This document shows positions 17,754 to 26,214 of a stretch of DNA of 64,000 nt, in pieces. A program made the position numbers and the translations under genes. The DNA is from CADCVT01 sp036389485. GTDB lineage: Bacteria; Actinomycetota; Thermoleophilia; Solirubrobacterales; Solirubrobacteraceae. The stretch spans positions 100,284 to 164,283 of the forward strand of contig DASVPR010000015.1 in NCBI GenBank assembly GCA_036389485.1, given 5' to 3'. The notes under the pieces are model-generated. The model ran no database searches. It saw only the letters and a program-made list of their open reading frames with translations, and was not told where the DNA came from. Each line of letters begins with the position of its first letter. Within the stretch, counting starts at the first letter, position 1.

Positions 17754-19536
17754 CGCTCCGCCACGCCCGCGGCCTCCTCTTGCTCGCCGGCTGCCGCGCG
17801 TGAGCGTTCCCGCGGCGGCCGCGCGGCGGGAGAACTGGCCGTGGTGGGTTGCGCTCGGGCTGCTGCTGCTGCTCTCGCTGCTGCTGCGGCTGTGGGGCAA
17901 CGACCACGGGATGCCGTACGCGTACAACGCGGACGAGAACGGGCACTTCGTGCCGCGCGCGATCGGGATCTACGGGCACGAGTGGAACCCGGACTACTTC
18001 GTCAACCCGCCGGCCTTCACGTACGTCCTGCACGTCGTGTTCACGATCTGGTTCGGGGGACGGTCGGGGGTCTCCGAGCTGTTCGCTTCCGACCCGACGG
18101 AGGTGTTCGTCGTGGCGCGGGCGACGTCCGCCGTGTTGGGGACCGTCGCCGTCTGGCTCTTGTACCTGGCCGGCAAGCGGCTGTTCGACCGGCGCGTCGG
18201 GCTGCTGGCGGCGGCGCTGCTCGGCGTCGGGTTCCTCCCGGTCTTCTACTCGCACCTGGCGTTGAACGACGTGCCGACGCTGGCGCCTTTATGCCTGGCG
18301 TTGTACGGGGTCACGGGCGTGCTGCGGCTGGGGCGGGCGCGCGACTACGCGATCGCCGGGATCGGGCTCGGTTTGGCGGCGGCGACGAAGTACACGGGCG
18401 GGGTGATCCTGTTCCCGCTCCTCGTCGCCACGTTGATCCAGTACTTGGCGGTCGGCGGCCGGGGGCCTGCGGTGCGCGGGCTCTTCGTTGCGGGCGGGTG
18501 CGCTCTCTTAGCCTTCGTCGCCGCGAACCCGTATGTCTTGCTGGACTTCGGCGCGGTGTGGGACGGGATCACGCACCAGTCGTCCGCCGCCGGCGGGGAG
18601 ACGCAGGGCAAGCTCGGGCTGACCCACGGGAGCGGCGTCTTCTACTACCTGTGGTCGTTCACGTGGGGGCTCGGGTGGATTCCGTTGTTTGCCGCGGGGG
18701 CCTCGATCCCGCTGCTGTGGCGCGACGAGCGGCGGCTGCTGTGGGTCCTGGTGCCGGCGACCGTGCTCTACGTCGCGTTCATGGGGACGCAGGAGCGGTA
18801 CTTCGGCCGCTGGCTGATCCCCGTGTTCCCGTTCGTGTGCTTGTTGGCCGCCTTCGCGGCGATCGACCTGGCGGACCGTTTCGGCGCGCGGGCGCCTCGC
18901 CTCCGGCCGACGTTCGTGGCGGTCGGCTCGGTCCTGCTGCTGGGGCAGGGGCTCGTGTACTCGCTGCACTCCGGCCAGGTGCTGTCGCGCGAGGACACGC
19001 GGAACATGACGCGCGAGTGGATGGTCGAGCACATCGCGCCGAACACGAAGATCGTCGTCGAGCCGGTGGTGCCGGACGCCTGGGCGGGCGACATCGGCAA
19101 CCCGTCGCGGCTGTCGCCGAACGGCAACCGGTGGACGAAGTTCCCGACGTCTCGGTCCCGGATCGACCCCGAGAACCCCGACGGCCCGCTGTTGCCCGAG
19201 CCGGGCGTCGTCGTCCACATCGAGGACTTCGAGCGCGTGTTGGTGCCGGAGCTGGTGGATCGCTACGAGGACCAGGGCTACTGCTGGGTCGTCGTCGGCT
19301 CGACCCAGCGAGGCCGAGCCGAGGCCGATCCCGACGAGGTCCCCCAGGCGATCGCGTACTACAAGGAGCTCGAACGCCGGTCGACCCTGGCCTACGAAGC
19401 CTCGCCGTACAAACGCGGCTCGGGCCCCGTCGAGTTCAACTTCGACTGGACCTTCGACTACTACCCGCTCGCCTACTACCGCCCCGGCCCGGTCATGTCC
19501 GTCTACCGCCTCAACGGAGGCCGCTGCGCCCGCTAG
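17740..19536 (+). CDS. Glycosyltransferase 39-family membrane protein
   Basis: This 598-residue multi-spanning protein starts in the 3' end of the previous gene. A Pro/Arg cytoplasmic N-terminus leads to the first helix (VALGLLLLLSLLLRLWGN), then PYAYNADENGHFV with the D-E pair expected for GT39/PMT-type enzymes in the first periplasmic loop. VNPPAFTYVLHVV and ATKYTGGVILFPLLVA follow the family pattern. The last ~180 residues form a periplasmic domain. Donor is probably a polyprenyl-P-sugar, possibly made by the divergent GT2 enzyme. Confidence 0.8.
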   Translation: MSAASAPPRPRPPLARRLPRVSVPAAAARRENWPWWVALGLLLLLSLLLRLWGNDHGMPYAYNADENGHFVPRAIGIYGHEWNPDYFVNPPAFTYVLHVVFTIWFGGRSGVSELFASDPTEVFVVARATSAVLGTVAVWLLYLAGKRLFDRRVGLLAAALLGVGFLPVFYSHLALNDVPTLAPLCLALYGVTGVLRLGRARDYAIAGIGLGLAAATKYTGGVILFPLLVATLIQYLAVGGRGPAVRGLFVAGGCALLAFVAANPYVLLDFGAVWDGITHQSSAAGGETQGKLGLTHGSGVFYYLWSFTWGLGWIPLFAAGASIPLLWRDERRLLWVLVPATVLYVAFMGTQERYFGRWLIPVFPFVCLLAAFAAIDLADRFGARAPRLRPTFVAVGSVLLLGQGLVYSLHSGQVLSREDTRNMTREWMVEHIAPNTKIVVEPVVPDAWAGDIGNPSRLSPNGNRWTKFPTSRSRIDPENPDGPLLPEPGVVVHIEDFERVLVPELVDRYEDQGYCWVVVGSTQRGRAEADPDEVPQAIAYYKELERRSTLAYEASPYKRGSGPVEFNFDWTFDYYPLAYYRPGPVMSVYRLNGGRCAR

Positions 19537-19812
19537 CGCGGGTGGGGTCCGGCCTACTTCGAGCGCGGGCGGGTCTCACCGTGGATCGTCGGCGGAGCGG
19601 CCGCCCGCCCACCCGGCCACCGCCGGCAGGATCTCGCCCGGTGGTGCTACGTGGATCGGTCCAACCCGGGCGGCGGCGGCGGGCCGGGCCAGCTGTCGCG
19701 GGCCCTGCGCCACCCGTCCGCTCCGCCTCGTGCGCGCGTGAACTCGTCGAAGCTCGGGGCGTGGATTCTCAGTGCGGCCCGATCTAGAGCCGCTGGCAGA
19801 AGGACCGCGTCG

Positions 19813-20868
19813 TTAACGTCGTCTCGCTGCGCCGCGCACCGACTGCAGACGATCCTTCAGCACCATCTCCAGAATTTCGCCGTCGGTCGAGATCTTGGCA
19901 TGCTCATCAAACGCGACGGGGCGGCCGCGTACGCGAATGCCACTGTTCAGGACGTATTCCTCCTCGCGCAGTCGCGTCTCGATCAGCTCAGTCCGCTTCT
20001 CGAACTGCGACGTGCTTACGGATTCCGCCCGCAGATGGTCGAGGAACGACTGGCGGTCGGCTTCGTCCAGGTGGTCGCGCGCGAAGGTACGCGGCATGAC
20101 GGTTGTGGACTGACTGGTCAGATCCGTGAGCAGCGCGCGGTGATATCGCGCTCGCTTCTCGGGATCTCCGACCTTCTGGTTCACGAACTGCTCCGCGCTG
20201 ACGTAATACCTACTCGTCAACTGAGCGGGATCATCCCGGAGCCGACAGCCGAGAAACGTCTTCAGAAAGAAATCAGCCATCCGTTTCTCGGGAGACGAAT
20301 AGCGCTGCTTATCGGAGACCAACGCGCGGACGTCATCCGGCTCTACCACGCCGTTGCTCTCGAAGAGCGCGACCTTGAAGACCTTCGTGTCGTTGGTGAG
20401 CATCAGCCGTCGCAGATGCTCGAGGCTGTACGTCTCAGCCCCGGACGAACCGGTGCGCTCTAGGTTTACGCCCTCCTGCCTCTGAAGTTTGAGTACCGCA
20501 AGGCACGCGCCGCTATCAAGGAAACCTGTCGCCACGACGAGCAGGCCGGGCGACGAACGAACGTTTTGCTGTGCGTTGAAGAGGTGGCGCGCGAGCGCTT
20601 GGGAGATGTCGACGAAGTGACCGCCGCCGCTGAAGAGCTCATGAACCAGCTCCGGTGTCGGCGCGGTCCGTTCCGGATCCGCAACGACTGGATACGCCGC
20701 GAGCTTGAGGCTCTCCGCGATGCGCGACTGGAAGTAGCCGCGCAGATCTTCGTCGAGCGGGCTCAGTGCGTTGCTGAGGATCAAGTCCGGCGGGGTCGGC
20801 GGCGCAAGAACACGATCCGTGATCTCATGAATGATGGCTTCGTTGATGTGGAGCGTCGAGACGTTCAT
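19813..20868 (-). CDS. YejK/NdpA-family (37-kDa nucleoid-associated) protein
   Basis: The 351-residue protein begins MNVSTLHINEAIIHEITDRV. It follows the NdpA/YejK plan: LSPLDEDLRGYFQSRIAESL, then VDISQALARHLFNAQQ, then a beta-rich centre (SSPGLLVVATGFLDSG; VFKVALFESNG), ending with a YVLNSGIRVRGRP segment. Length matches the family. Homologues bind the nucleoid in gammaproteobacteria and in other bacteria occur as scattered accessory genes. Codon use is visibly less G+C-rich in third positions than in neighbours, pointing to acquisition by transfer. A small membrane-protein gene diverges 28 bp away. A role in anti-phage defence is only a speculation from accessory context. Confidence 0.75.
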   Translation of the reverse strand: MNVSTLHINEAIIHEITDRVLAPPTPPDLILSNALSPLDEDLRGYFQSRIAESLKLAAYPVVADPERTAPTPELVHELFSGGGHFVDISQALARHLFNAQQNVRSSPGLLVVATGFLDSGACLAVLKLQRQEGVNLERTGSSGAETYSLEHLRRLMLTNDTKVFKVALFESNGVVEPDDVRALVSDKQRYSSPEKRMADFFLKTFLGCRLRDDPAQLTSRYYVSAEQFVNQKVGDPEKRARYHRALLTDLTSQSTTVMPRTFARDHLDEADRQSFLDHLRAESVSTSQFEKRTELIETRLREEEYVLNSGIRVRGRPVAFDEHAKISTDGEILEMVLKDRLQSVRGAARRR

Positions 20869-20896
20869 CGTTCTTAGTGCCGAGCGAGCCGAGCCG

Positions 20897-21370
20897 GTGA
20901 GTTCTTTCTGGCCGACCGTAATTGGAGCCGCGGTCGGCGGCGCCGTTTCGCTCGCGACAACGCTGTTGGTCGAGCGTCGCCGTGACCGCGCCGCCACAAA
21001 TGAGCACCGTCGCAAGTTGGTTGCAGCGGCGCGTTTGGCTGCACGCGTGATCGAGCTGGAACTTTCAGATGTGGAGTCAGTCCTGCGGGTCGCACTTCAG
21101 CGGCAACCATTCGCTTGGCCTCCCTCACCGGGGTTCGAACTACCCGGTCGTGCGTGGCGCGAGCAATCAGCGGCTCTCGGAGCCATAGTCCCGGACGCGA
21201 TCTGGGATCAAGTCGCGCTTCCATATTCGTCATTTGAGTACGCCCGTCTTCTGGGCGCCGTCAATGTCTCCACGGCCCAGACATTGTTGGAGCAGGTCGC
21301 TGCGGCGACCGTAGCCCTGCGGGGGTGGTCTTCATCGGCTAGCGTGCAGACGTCCTTCCCGCGCGAATAA
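20897..21370 (+). CDS. Small membrane-anchored hypothetical protein
   Basis: From GTG 20897 the protein is 157 residues. It has one N-terminal membrane helix (FWPTVIGAAVGGAVSLATTL), a basic stop-transfer LVERRRDRAATNEHRRK, and a helical cytoplasmic region. The pattern of a single helix followed by ERRR is common in short accessory-genome proteins of unknown function. An upstream ATG at 20831 would run through the divergent gene and is rejected. Third-position G+C is low compared with the rest of the window, as in the adjacent YejK-type gene, so the two probably arrived together. Confidence 0.5.
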   Translation: MSSFWPTVIGAAVGGAVSLATTLLVERRRDRAATNEHRRKLVAAARLAARVIELELSDVESVLRVALQRQPFAWPPSPGFELPGRAWREQSAALGAIVPDAIWDQVALPYSSFEYARLLGAVNVSTAQTLLEQVAAATVALRGWSSSASVQTSFPRE

Positions 21371-21905
21371 AGGCGATCGAGACGCGTCGCTGCGCGAATC
21401 GCCGCCCACTCGGGATTGCACCTACCAACCGCGATCAGCGGCCGCCGGCGGCTAGGCGGCAACTCGCCGGCCAGAGGGGAATCGTGAGCTAGGTCTGGTC
21501 GTCTTCGTCGCGGATCAAAGTGCGCTCCTTCGGCCGGCGCAGTCGCGCTGCGCGGCGCCGGGTTGAGTGGACCTGGCTTGTGCGAGTGGCACAAGACGTA
21601 CGGAAGCACAGAACCGACGCTGCGTCAGCGGCGGGTCACCCGCAGTGCCGCACCTTGCGGACTTTTCGCGCGATTGCAGCCGCTTCAGAACACCTGTTCG
21701 GCACGTCGACGCGCAGCTGGACGTCGTGGGCCCGGTGGAAGAACTGAGCCCCGGTACCCGATGCGCGAAGGCGAATGGGCCCGCAAGTGACGAAGTGCCC
21801 GATGTCGTCCGCCGTTCTGCGGAGGCCGCTCGATTGTGTGCGGCCCTGCCGGGACGGTGCCTGCAGCAACGATGAGTTCGGGGCGCCGTTACGGTCTTCA
21901 GTCGT
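21371..21905. other. Intergenic stretch without a supported gene
   Basis: Several short frames (60-130 codons) cross this region on both strands, but none has a family resemblance, a steady third-position G+C bias or a convincing start signal. It looks like the decayed or non-coding right flank of the low-G+C patch. A TACGGT box for the next gene lies at its end. Confidence 0.5.
21890..21895 (+). promoter_or_regulatory. -10 box for VOC gene at 21906
   Basis: TACGGT ends 10 nt before the ATG. Confidence 0.35.
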
Positions 21906-22313
21906 ATGAGCACTTCACAGCAGTCCCAGACGACGGTCTCTCAGATCGGCGTGGCGATGTTCACCGTCGCCGACCAGGACGCCGCGCTGGCGTTCTACAC
22001 GCAGAAGCTCGGCTTCGAGGTGCGTGCGGACGTGCGGTTCGGTGAGAACGACTCGATGCGCTGGCTCGAGGTCGCGCCTCCGGGGTCGGCCGCGAGGCTG
22101 GCGCTGAACCCGCCGATGGGCGGGCAGCCGGGTGGCAGCTCGATCGGGGTCGAGACCCCGGACGTGGAGGGTGAGCACGAGCGGCTCAAGGCGATCGGCG
22201 GCGTCGACGTCGACGACGAGCTGATGCGCGCTCCCGGGGTGCCGCTCATGTTCGCCGTGCGCGACCCGGACGGGAACAACATCTGGGTCGTCGAGGCGCC
22301 CTCGGCGGGCTAG
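21906..22313 (+). CDS. VOC-family (glyoxalase/bleomycin-resistance-like) protein
   Basis: The 135-residue single-module protein has VSQIGVAMFTVADQDAALAF, FYTQKLGFEVRADV and a C-terminal FAVRDPDGNNIWVVE, the standard two beta-alpha-beta-beta-beta halves with metal-site positions. Small size and the RDPDGN signature put it in the common actinobacterial VOC group of unknown substrate. It is unlike the VOC protein at 6.5 kb, which carries a C-terminal extension. Its TAG shares a CTAG with the stop of the convergent hydrolase. Confidence 0.75.
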   Translation: MSTSQQSQTTVSQIGVAMFTVADQDAALAFYTQKLGFEVRADVRFGENDSMRWLEVAPPGSAARLALNPPMGGQPGGSSIGVETPDVEGEHERLKAIGGVDVDDELMRAPGVPLMFAVRDPDGNNIWVVEAPSAG

Positions 22314-23065
22314 CGAACCGACGGCAGCTCAGCCGCCCACTCCGCGATCGCGGCCGCCCACTCGGCGCCGGCGGCCGTGACGAGGTCGTTGTGCCCGACG
22401 CCGGGGAGGACGTGCATCCTCTTCGGCTCGGGCGCGGCGTCGTACAGCTCCTGGCCGTACATCAGCGGCACGATGTCGTCGCGGTCGCCGTGGAACACGA
22501 GCAGCGGCGCCCGCAGCGAGCGGATGCGCTCCAGCGACGGGTACGCGTCGGGCACGGCTGCGGCAGGCACGAACGGGTAGTGGCACCGGGCCATGTCGCG
22601 CACGCTGGTGAACGTGGAGACGAGGACGAGCCCGGCAGGCCGCGCCTCGAGAGCCAACGCGAGCGCGACCGCGCCGCCGAGCGACTCGCCGATGTACAGG
22701 ATCCGTGTGGGATCGACGTCGCCAAGGCGCAAGAGAACGCGCAGCGCCGCCCGGGCGTCGCGGTACGTCCCGTCCTCGCTGGCGCGGCCCGTGCTGCGAC
22801 CGTAGCCGCGGTAGTCGAAGAGGAGGACGTCGAAGCCGGCGCGCTGCAACAACCCCGCGTGGAGCACGCGGTCGCCGATGTTCCCGCCGTTGCCGTGGCA
22901 GAACAGGACGTGGCCGCGCGAGGGACCGGACGCGGGGATCCACCACGCGTGCAGCCGCTCGCCGTCCTCGGTCTCCACATCGACGGTCTCGTGCGGCGTC
23001 GGCGGGACCGCCAGGATCCGGCGCTCCGGGAAGAACAGCAGCGCATTGAGCAGCGGGCGCCTCAC
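22310..23065 (-). CDS. Alpha/beta hydrolase (BEM46/YfhR-like)
   Basis: The 251-residue protein starts at a GTG that overlaps the kinase stop. VLFCHGNGGNIGDR forms the oxyanion region, YIGESLGGAVALALA holds the nucleophile Ser (GxSxG), FHGDRDDIVP supplies the acid Asp and GVGHNDL the catalytic His. An N-terminal amphipathic/hydrophobic segment (LLNALLFFPERRILAVPP) is typical of the membrane-associated BEM46-like group. Substrate unknown; likely a serine esterase or lipase-type hydrolase coupled with the ABC1 kinase upstream. Confidence 0.8.
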   Translation of the reverse strand: MRRPLLNALLFFPERRILAVPPTPHETVDVETEDGERLHAWWIPASGPSRGHVLFCHGNGGNIGDRVLHAGLLQRAGFDVLLFDYRGYGRSTGRASEDGTYRDARAALRVLLRLGDVDPTRILYIGESLGGAVALALALEARPAGLVLVSTFTSVRDMARCHYPFVPAAAVPDAYPSLERIRSLRAPLLVFHGDRDDIVPLMYGQELYDAAPEPKRMHVLPGVGHNDLVTAAGAEWAAAIAEWAAELPSVR

Positions 23066-24456
23066 GTGAGCAGGGGCTCCGCGCGGCCGCGCGCCTCCCA
23101 GTACGCGCGGTCCGCGCGCCCGACCTCGCTCACCGGCTCCCACCCGAACCAGTACTCGCGGGCGATCCGGTACCAGTTCGCCGTCGAGCAAAGCCGCGCG
23201 AGGATCGCCACGACCCCGACCTCCAAACGGCGGAACATCACGTCGTCGGCGGGGACCGCCAGCTCGCGCGCCAGCGTGACGGCACCGTCCGGCGCGGCGA
23301 GCTGGCCGACGACGCGCCCGGCGAGCTCGGCGTCGATCGTGACCGGCTCGTCGACGAACAGCCACGGCTGCGTCGCGCGAGCCTGCGCCATCCAGCGGTC
23401 CATCGACGCCTTCGGCGCGTCACGGAGGTAGCCGAGCGCGCCGAGGTGCTCCCGCAGCGCCTCCAAGTCCCCGCTCTCCACCGCGAGCAGCGCCCGCGCG
23501 CCGTGCTCCATCCGCGCGCGCTCGACGCGCTTGACGCTGCCGAAGTCCAGGAACACGACGCGCCCGTCGTCACCGAGGAGATGGTTCCCCGGGTGCAGGT
23601 CGGTGTTGTACGCGCCAGCGCGGTGCATCGAGCCGTAGGCGAAGCGGTAGACGATCTCGCCATAGCGGTCGCGATCGGCACGCGGGATCTCGACGACCTC
23701 CTCGAAGCGCCGCCCGCGGACCCACTCGCTGACGAGCACGCGGCGGCGCGACAGCTCGCTCACGACCGGCGGGACGAAGACGCACGGATGGTCGCGCCAC
23801 GAACGCGCGAACAGGCGCTGGTTGTCGGCCTCGAGCTCGTAGTCGACCTCCTCGAGCATCCGCTCGCGCAGCTCGCCCGCTACCACCCGCGGGTCGAGCC
23901 CCGGCGCGATGAGCTTCCCGAGCCGGATGAGCATCGCGGCGGTGCCGACGTCCGACTCCAGCGCGTCGGCCACCTCCGGGTACTGGACCTTGAGCGCGAC
24001 CTCGCGCCCGTCCTTCAGCACCGCCCGATGGACCTGGCCGATCGACGCGCCGGCGGCGGTGTCGCGGTCCACGTCCGCGAGGACCTCGCCGACGGGCCGC
24101 TGCCACTCGCTCGCCAGCACGCGCTCGACGCGAGCCCACGGCATCGGCGGCGCGGAGTCGCGCAGCACCGCGAGCTTCTCCTGCCAGATCGCCCGGTACT
24201 GCGGCGGGACGGCGTCGATCTCGATGAAGGACGCGAGCTGGCCGACCTTCATCGCGCCCCCGCGCAGCGACCCGAGGACCTCGACCGCCTGCTCGGCGAG
24301 CTGCGCCTGGTGGCGCTCGAGGATCTCCGCGCTGCGCTCCGGCGACCGGCCGATCCGCGCGGCCACACTGCCGAGCAGGCGCAGGGTGCCCGGCGCGAGC
24401 GCTGCCGTGGCGCGCGCGGCGCGGCGGGCTCGGCCGACGGGGATCCGATCTTGCAT
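23062..24456 (-). CDS. ABC1/UbiB-family atypical kinase
   Basis: The 464-residue protein has all ABC1 hallmarks: the KxGQ motif (GGAMKVGQLAS), an Ala-rich nucleotide loop (AGASIGQVHRA), the ALKVQYP lysine strand, TDLHPGNHLL as catalytic loop and VFLDFGSVK as metal-binding DFG-like site. UbiB/ADCK proteins bind ATP and support isoprenoid quinone or lipid homeostasis; the exact substrate is unknown in actinobacteria. It overlaps the hydrolase gene and lies 3 nt after the PQQ-propeller gene, so these four genes (27782-22310) probably form one operon with the O-antigen ligase. Confidence 0.85.
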   Translation of the reverse strand: MQDRIPVGRARRAARATAALAPGTLRLLGSVAARIGRSPERSAEILERHQAQLAEQAVEVLGSLRGGAMKVGQLASFIEIDAVPPQYRAIWQEKLAVLRDSAPPMPWARVERVLASEWQRPVGEVLADVDRDTAAGASIGQVHRAVLKDGREVALKVQYPEVADALESDVGTAAMLIRLGKLIAPGLDPRVVAGELRERMLEEVDYELEADNQRLFARSWRDHPCVFVPPVVSELSRRRVLVSEWVRGRRFEEVVEIPRADRDRYGEIVYRFAYGSMHRAGAYNTDLHPGNHLLGDDGRVVFLDFGSVKRVERARMEHGARALLAVESGDLEALREHLGALGYLRDAPKASMDRWMAQARATQPWLFVDEPVTIDAELAGRVVGQLAAPDGAVTLARELAVPADDVMFRRLEVGVVAILARLCSTANWYRIAREYWFGWEPVSEVGRADRAYWEARGRAEPLLT

Positions 24457-24459
24457 CGC

Positions 24460-26214
24460 TCAGCGGCGCCTCGGCCTGACCCGGACCCGGCGGACACGGT
24501 CCGCGCACCTCCGCTCCGCGCTGCGCGTCGTGTGCCGGCGGCGGCACTCGCGGATGAAGCGGGCGCGCACGGCACGGCCGCAGCGAGCGGTGGAGGAGCG
24601 CGTCGTGTGGCGCCAGCAGCGCCGCAGCGCCCGGCGGACCTCGACGCGCTGGCGCGCGGCGACGCGCCGCTCGCGCTCCCGCAGGATCGCCGCACGGCGC
24701 CGCCGCTCGCGCTCGCGGCGCTGCTCCCGCGCCCGCTCGCGCCGCTCTCGCGCCTTCTCCCGAGCCTCCGGCGTGTTGCGCCGGCGCCGCCGCTCGCGCT
24801 CCCGCTCGCGACGCTTGCGCAGCTCGCGCCGCGCCTCGTGCGCGGGGAGCAGCGCGGTCAGCGTGTGGTGCCCGGTCTGGAAGAGGTGCCGGCCGTCGGA
24901 CACGACCGGGTCGAACCAGCCGGGCGCGCGCTTGTAGAAGACGCGCCCGGTCGGGAGGCTCAGCCCGAACGTCGTCCGCTTCCCGAGGTCGGCGAAGAAC
25001 ACCGCCTTGCCGATGATCGTCGCCGCGCCGGAGATCTTGCCGCCGGAGCGGAAGCGCCAGCGGACGGCGCCGCTCCGGGCGTTGAGCGCGTAGAAGTGGC
25101 CGTCGTAGGAGCCGAAGTAGACGGTCGGGCCGACGTCGGGGACGTCGTGCACGGCCGCCGACGAGTACACGTAGTGGCCGGTCTGCCGCGCCCACGCGAG
25201 CCGGCCGTTGCGGGCCGACAGCGAGTACATCCGCCCGTCCGTGCTCCCGATGTAGACGCGGCCGAACGCGACCGCCGCGGTCGCGTAGAAGCGCCCGGAG
25301 CGGATGGCGCGCGCGGCGACGTCGGCCTCCCAGACGGGCCGCCCGTTCGACAGCCGCACGGCGTGCACGTGCCCCGCGTAGTCGCCGAAGAAGAGCTTGC
25401 CGTTCGACAACGTCGGGCTGCCCTTGATGGCGCCGTCGGCCTGGTAGCGCCACAGCGTCCGCCCGTTGTGGGCGTTGAGCGCGTAGAGCGTCCCGCCCTC
25501 GGTCCCGAAGTAGATCTTGCCGCGGTTCAGCAGCGGCGAGGACTCCGACCGGCTCCCGAGGTCGCGCGACCACTTCGTCCGCCCGTCGAGCCAGATCGAC
25601 GCGACCCGTCCCGCCCGCAGCCCGCGCCGGCGCTCGAGGATCGTGACGTACATGCTGCCGCCGCCGATCGCGGGCGTCGAGGCCGCGAGGTGGCCGAGGT
25701 CGCGGCTCCAGCGGCGCCGACCGGTGTTCTTGCGGATCGCGTAGAGCTTGCCGTCGTCGGCGAGCTGGAAGATCGAGCCCCGGTAGATGACCGGCGGGAA
25801 CTCCAGGAGCGCGGAGGCCTTGCGCCGCCAGATCTTCCCCCACGGCCCGCGGATCGGCATCTCCCTCGGCGGCTTGTACGTGCGCCGGTGGTCCTTCGAG
25901 TAGCCGTAGAGCGGCCAGCGCGAGGTGTCCTCGGGCTCCGGCTCGGGCGAGGGGGCGTCCTCCTCGAACTCGACGTCGGGGTTGGAGACGTTGCCCGGGC
26001 CCTCCGTGGCGGTCCGGTAGACCACGAACGCGGCGACCGCCGCCGCGACGCCGAGGAGACCGAGCACGCCGAGCAGGACGCGCGTGCGTCGGCGGCGGGG
26101 CAGCACCCGCCCCAGGGTACGAGCGGCCCCCGCGCGCTCCGCCCGGCGCCGCTCGCGCTCGCGGGCGGCCGCCTCCCGCTCCTCGCGCGTCCGCGGGCGC
26201 TGAGGGTCGCTCAC
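24460..26214 (-). CDS. Membrane-anchored PQQ-type beta-propeller protein with Arg/Glu-rich tail
   Basis: The 584-residue protein starts with a charged cytoplasmic segment, then one membrane helix (VLLGVLGLLGVAAAVAAFVV). A propeller follows, built from repeats such as GKLYAIRKNTGRRRWSRDLG, GTLYALNAHNGRTLWRYQAD, GRMYSLSARNGRLAW and GHFYALNARSGAVRW. The PQQ-like repeats suggest a scaffold like BamB or quinoprotein-like sensors, not necessarily PQQ binding. From about residue 455 an unusual ~130-residue tail is almost all Arg/Glu (long helical stretches), then Cys/Arg-rich. GTG start at 26214 overlaps the O-antigen ligase stop, linking it to surface glycan assembly. Function unknown. Confidence 0.75.
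   Translation of the reverse strand: MSDPQRPRTREEREAAARERERRRAERAGAARTLGRVLPRRRRTRVLLGVLGLLGVAAAVAAFVVYRTATEGPGNVSNPDVEFEEDAPSPEPEPEDTSRWPLYGYSKDHRRTYKPPREMPIRGPWGKIWRRKASALLEFPPVIYRGSIFQLADDGKLYAIRKNTGRRRWSRDLGHLAASTPAIGGGSMYVTILERRRGLRAGRVASIWLDGRTKWSRDLGSRSESSPLLNRGKIYFGTEGGTLYALNAHNGRTLWRYQADGAIKGSPTLSNGKLFFGDYAGHVHAVRLSNGRPVWEADVAARAIRSGRFYATAAVAFGRVYIGSTDGRMYSLSARNGRLAWARQTGHYVYSSAAVHDVPDVGPTVYFGSYDGHFYALNARSGAVRWRFRSGGKISGAATIIGKAVFFADLGKRTTFGLSLPTGRVFYKRAPGWFDPVVSDGRHLFQTGHHTLTALLPAHEARRELRKRRERERERRRRRNTPEAREKARERRERAREQRRERERRRRAAILRERERRVAARQRVEVRRALRRCWRHTTRSSTARCGRAVRARFIRECRRRHTTRSAERRCADRVRRVRVRPRRR

Noticed and set aside
19565..19610. GGGCGGG ... CCCGCCC complementary arms as a terminator after the GT39 gene
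   Set aside because: Loop of about 30 nt, no T run and ordinary G+C-rich composition; not convincing as a terminator.
21131..21140. GGGTTCGAAC resembling a tRNA T-loop
   Set aside because: The flanking stem does not pair properly and no acceptor or anticodon arm could be assembled around it; it lies inside a coding frame.
21520..21875. Several 60-130 codon frames between the low-G+C patch and the VOC gene
   Set aside because: No steady codon bias, no start signals and no recognisable family on either strand.
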